From: Avichristensenella sp031549105
GTDB lineage: Bacteria > Bacillota > Clostridia > Christensenellales > Aristaeellaceae
Reading direction: 5' to 3'
Assembly (NCBI GenBank): GCA_031549105.1
Contig: JAVBQK010000096.1
Span: 1 to 7,388 of the forward strand
Length of the DNA: 7,388 nt
The notes below the pieces were generated by a model. That model worked only from the letters and a program-made list of their open reading frames with translations, did not search any database and had not been told where the DNA came from. The position numbers were made by a program, and so were the translations under genes. This document shows positions 5,853 to 7,388 of the stretch, piece by piece (position 1 is the first letter of the stretch; each line of letters opens with the position of its first letter).

Positions 5853-7138
5853 TTGATCGCCTCCTCCTCCGGCGGCGGCAGCAGGCTGCCCGGCTCTGCG
5901 CCAAACAGGCTCATCTGCTCCGCGCCGAACGCGTACACCCGCCCGTCCATCAGCGCACGCACCGTCGTTTCAGGTCCCACGGAAAGCCCACGCGGCAGAT
6001 CCCGTGTGCGGATGAAATACTGCGCGCGTTTGAGCACCACGCCGATGCGCTTGAGTCCGTCGAGCGTCAGCGCGCCATTCCTGCGCGCAGTGACAATCCG
6101 CGTGGCGCTGGTGGGGCCAATTCCCGGCACCCGCAGCAGGGCCTCCAGCGGCGCGGTGTTCACATCTACCGGGAAGAACTGCGGGTTGTGCACCGCCCAG
6201 TTGCACTTGGGGTCTAGGTAAGGATTCAGATGCGGGTTCTGCTCGCTGAGGATTTCATCAGCGGAGAACTGGTATTTGCGCATCAGCCAGTCCGCCTGGT
6301 ACAGCCGGTGCTCGCGCAGTAGCGGCGGCTTGGTCGTCAGTGCGGGAAGCAGCTTGTTTTCCGATACGGGGATATAGGCCGAATAAAAAACGCGCCGCAT
6401 CTGATATTTGCTGTAGAGGCCGGACGCCAGCTTGATGATCTGGTAGTCGCTCTCCGGTGACGCGCCGACGATCATTTGTGTGGCCTGTCCGGCAGGCGCA
6501 AAGCGCGGGGCATTCCGGTACAGCGTCAGCTCGTGCTGGCTCTGCTCATGTCCCTGGCGGATCAGCGACATGGGGGAGAGGATCGCCCCTTTGCTCTTGT
6601 TGGGGGCGAGCAGGTTCAGGCTTTTTTCGCTGGGCAGCTCAATGTTGACGCTCATACGGTCGGCCAGCAGGCCCAGGCGATGCACCAGTTCTGGCGATGC
6701 GCCGGGGATTGTCTTGGCGTGAATGTAACCCTGAAAACGATACTGGTACCGCAGAATCTCTAGCGCGCCGATGATCTGCTCCATCGTATAATCCGGGTTC
6801 TTCAGCACGCCGCTGGAGAGGAAAAGCCCTTCGATGTAATTTCGCCGATAGAATTCTATGGTCAGCTCCGCGAGTTCCGCCGGGGCGAACGCCGCCCGGG
6901 GCACATCGTTGGAGTTGCGGCAGACGCAGTACTTGCAGTCGTACACGCAATAATTGTTCATCAGTACCTTCAGCAGCGATATGCATCGCCCATCGGCGGT
7001 GAACGTGTGGCAACACCCGCAGGCCACGGTGCTGCCAATGCCACCGCTCGTCGCCTTGCGGTCGACGCCGGAGGAGGTGCAGGCCGCGTCATACTTGGCG
7101 CTATCCGCTAAAATGGTCAATTTCCCCATCAAATCCAT
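5831..7138 (-). CDS. Radical SAM protein with C-terminal helix-hairpin-helix, TIGR03916-like, putative DNA modification/repair
   Basis: A 435-residue radical SAM enzyme. The [4Fe-4S]-binding CxxxCxxC is NNYCVYDCKYC, with Cys64, Cys68 and Cys71, and FLSSGV (106-111) fits the SAM-binding strand that follows. Before it lies a cysteine-rich N-terminus (Cys20, Cys40, Cys42, Cys43, Cys52). The C-terminal region has a ComEA-like helix-hairpin-helix around TAPLEALLRVPGIGPTSATR (328-347), which predicts non-specific DNA contact. The protein resembles the 'rSAM_link_UDG' family, whose usual partner is the DUF4130 protein encoded next, so the pair probably acts on DNA. The substrate and reaction are not known. 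The ATG at 7138 has AGAAAGGGG 9 nt upstream, and the MDLMGKLTILADSAKYD start fits the family. The operon has a near-consensus promoter with a LexA operator at 7176-7187. The last codons (PPPEEEA) also encode the Shine-Dalgarno of the next gene. Confidence 0.94.
   Translation of the reverse strand: MDLMGKLTILADSAKYDAACTSSGVDRKATSGGIGSTVACGCCHTFTADGRCISLLKVLMNNYCVYDCKYCVCRNSNDVPRAAFAPAELAELTIEFYRRNYIEGLFLSSGVLKNPDYTMEQIIGALEILRYQYRFQGYIHAKTIPGASPELVHRLGLLADRMSVNIELPSEKSLNLLAPNKSKGAILSPMSLIRQGHEQSQHELTLYRNAPRFAPAGQATQMIVGASPESDYQIIKLASGLYSKYQMRRVFYSAYIPVSENKLLPALTTKPPLLREHRLYQADWLMRKYQFSADEILSEQNPHLNPYLDPKCNWAVHNPQFFPVDVNTAPLEALLRVPGIGPTSATRIVTARRNGALTLDGLKRIGVVLKRAQYFIRTRDLPRGLSVGPETTVRALMDGRVYAFGAEQMSLFGAEPGSLLPPPEEEAIKCLAASL
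5861..5870 (-). promoter_or_regulatory. Strong Shine-Dalgarno of the DUF4130 gene inside the radical SAM gene
   Basis: GGAGGAGGAG on the minus strand lies 8 nt before the GTG at 5852. It is formed by the three Glu codons near the end of the radical SAM protein. It decides the start of the downstream gene, for which no ATG is available nearby. Confidence 0.85.
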
Positions 7139-7147
7139 CTGCGAATG

Positions 7148-7156
7148 CCCCTTTCT
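7148..7156 (-). promoter_or_regulatory. Shine-Dalgarno site of the radical SAM gene
   Basis: AGAAAGGGG on the minus strand lies 9 nt before the ATG at 7138. It supports that start over the ATG three codons later. Confidence 0.7.
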
Positions 7157-7174
7157 GCGCGGCCTGCTATATAA

Positions 7175-7188
7175 AGAACATATGTTCG
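7175..7188 (-). promoter_or_regulatory. LexA (DinR-type) SOS operator
   Basis: On the minus strand CGAACATATGTTCT contains the perfect 12-bp palindrome GAAC-ATAT-GTTC (7187-7176). The Gram-positive LexA/DinR consensus is CGAAC-N4-GTTCG, and the single mismatch is the last base. It begins 5 nt after the -10 hexamer and so covers the predicted transcription start, a position where bound LexA would block RNA polymerase. I infer that the radical SAM/DUF4130 operon is induced by DNA damage. No lexA gene is in the window, so the repressor's presence is assumed. Confidence 0.88.
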
Positions 7189-7193
7189 CATTT

Positions 7194-7222
7194 AGTATAC
7201 AATGGATTCCCGGGTTTGTAAA
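7194..7222 (-). promoter_or_regulatory. Sigma-A promoter of the radical SAM/DUF4130 operon
   Basis: On the minus strand the -35 is TTTACA (7222-7217) and the -10 is TATACT (7199-7194). Each matches consensus at five of six positions, and the spacer is exactly 17 bp. The start of transcription is expected near 7188-7186, giving a leader of about 50 nt. The promoter is strong by sequence, as expected for a repressed SOS gene. Confidence 0.85.
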
Positions 7223-7294
7223 GCCCCCTGAGAAATTTTCGCACCCTACCTAAAATGAAAAAGAAAGATCACTATTCAAGGAGAATGCAAGAGT

Positions 7295-7368
7295 AAGTTG
7301 AATGTGCAGAGGTAAGGGAAGAGGTAAAAGAAGTTAATGGTGCACAGAGAAAGTGAATGGTGCAGAGG
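7295..7368. repeat. Short degenerate repeats in a purine-rich stretch
   Basis: Three related units are seen: AAGTTGAATGTGCAGAGG (7295-7312), AAGTTAATGGTGCACAGAG (7331-7349) and AAGTGAATGGTGCAGAGG (7351-7368). Between the first two, a 12-mer AGGTAAGGGAAG (7310-7321) is repeated in tandem as AGGTAAAAGAAG (7322-7333). The plus strand from about 7255 is mostly A and G, unlike the GC-rich rest of the window. The array may continue past the right edge. Apart from the promoter and operator, I see no gene in 7139-7388. Confidence 0.6.
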
Positions 7369-7388
7369 ACGAGAAAAAAGTAAAGGAA

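Noticed and set aside
7255..7296. Tiny plus-strand frame of 13 codons (MKKKDHYSRRMQE)
   Set aside because: It has no Shine-Dalgarno site, is very short and lies in low-complexity purine-rich sequence.
7337..7388. Plus-strand frame starting ATG GTG CAC and open to the right edge as a new gene start
   Set aside because: It lies in the degenerate repeats, has no well-placed Shine-Dalgarno and gives an Arg/Lys/Glu-rich low-complexity product; too little is visible to call.

Overview
The window holds four complete genes and the first codons of a fifth, and nearly all of it concerns DNA repair or genome protection. Three things suggest a high-GC member of the Firmicutes, probably Clostridia: strong purine-rich Shine-Dalgarno sites, a Gram-positive-type (DinR-like) LexA operator with a sigma-A-type promoter, and a radical SAM/DUF4130 gene pair common in anaerobic clostridia. 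The genus cannot be read from this sequence.

Left part (1-310): this is a large imperfect palindrome with its axis near position 175. The left arm runs to the window edge. On the minus strand it contains an ATG and 13 codons (40 to 1) that match the start of the large helicase encoded rightwards from 311 (12 of 13 residues; most base differences are at third codon positions). The window therefore seems to start inside a second, divergently transcribed lhr-like gene, and the two copies share a mirrored, GC-rich, hairpin-bearing intergenic region. Each gene's Shine-Dalgarno site lies in the outer end of its own arm.

Centre (311-5075, plus strand): a full-length Lhr-type superfamily 2 helicase of 1373 residues is followed 19 nt later by a GyrI-like small-molecule-binding protein of 207 residues. 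They look like one operon.

Right part (5079-7188, minus strand): an operon encodes a radical SAM protein with a C-terminal helix-hairpin-helix (TIGR03916-like, putative DNA modification/repair) and then, overlapping it by 22 bp, a DUF4130 protein (TIGR03915-like, probable DNA metabolism). Its promoter is near consensus (TTTACA, 17 bp, TATACT), and a perfect GAAC-ATAT-GTTC palindrome lies over the predicted transcription start. This predicts LexA/SOS control of a repair system whose chemistry is unknown. The two operons converge with only 3 bp between their stop codons.

Right edge (7223-7388): a purine-rich stretch with short degenerate repeats and no gene I can support. The most rewarding observations are the SOS operator on the radical SAM/DUF4130 operon and the mirrored pair of lhr starts.
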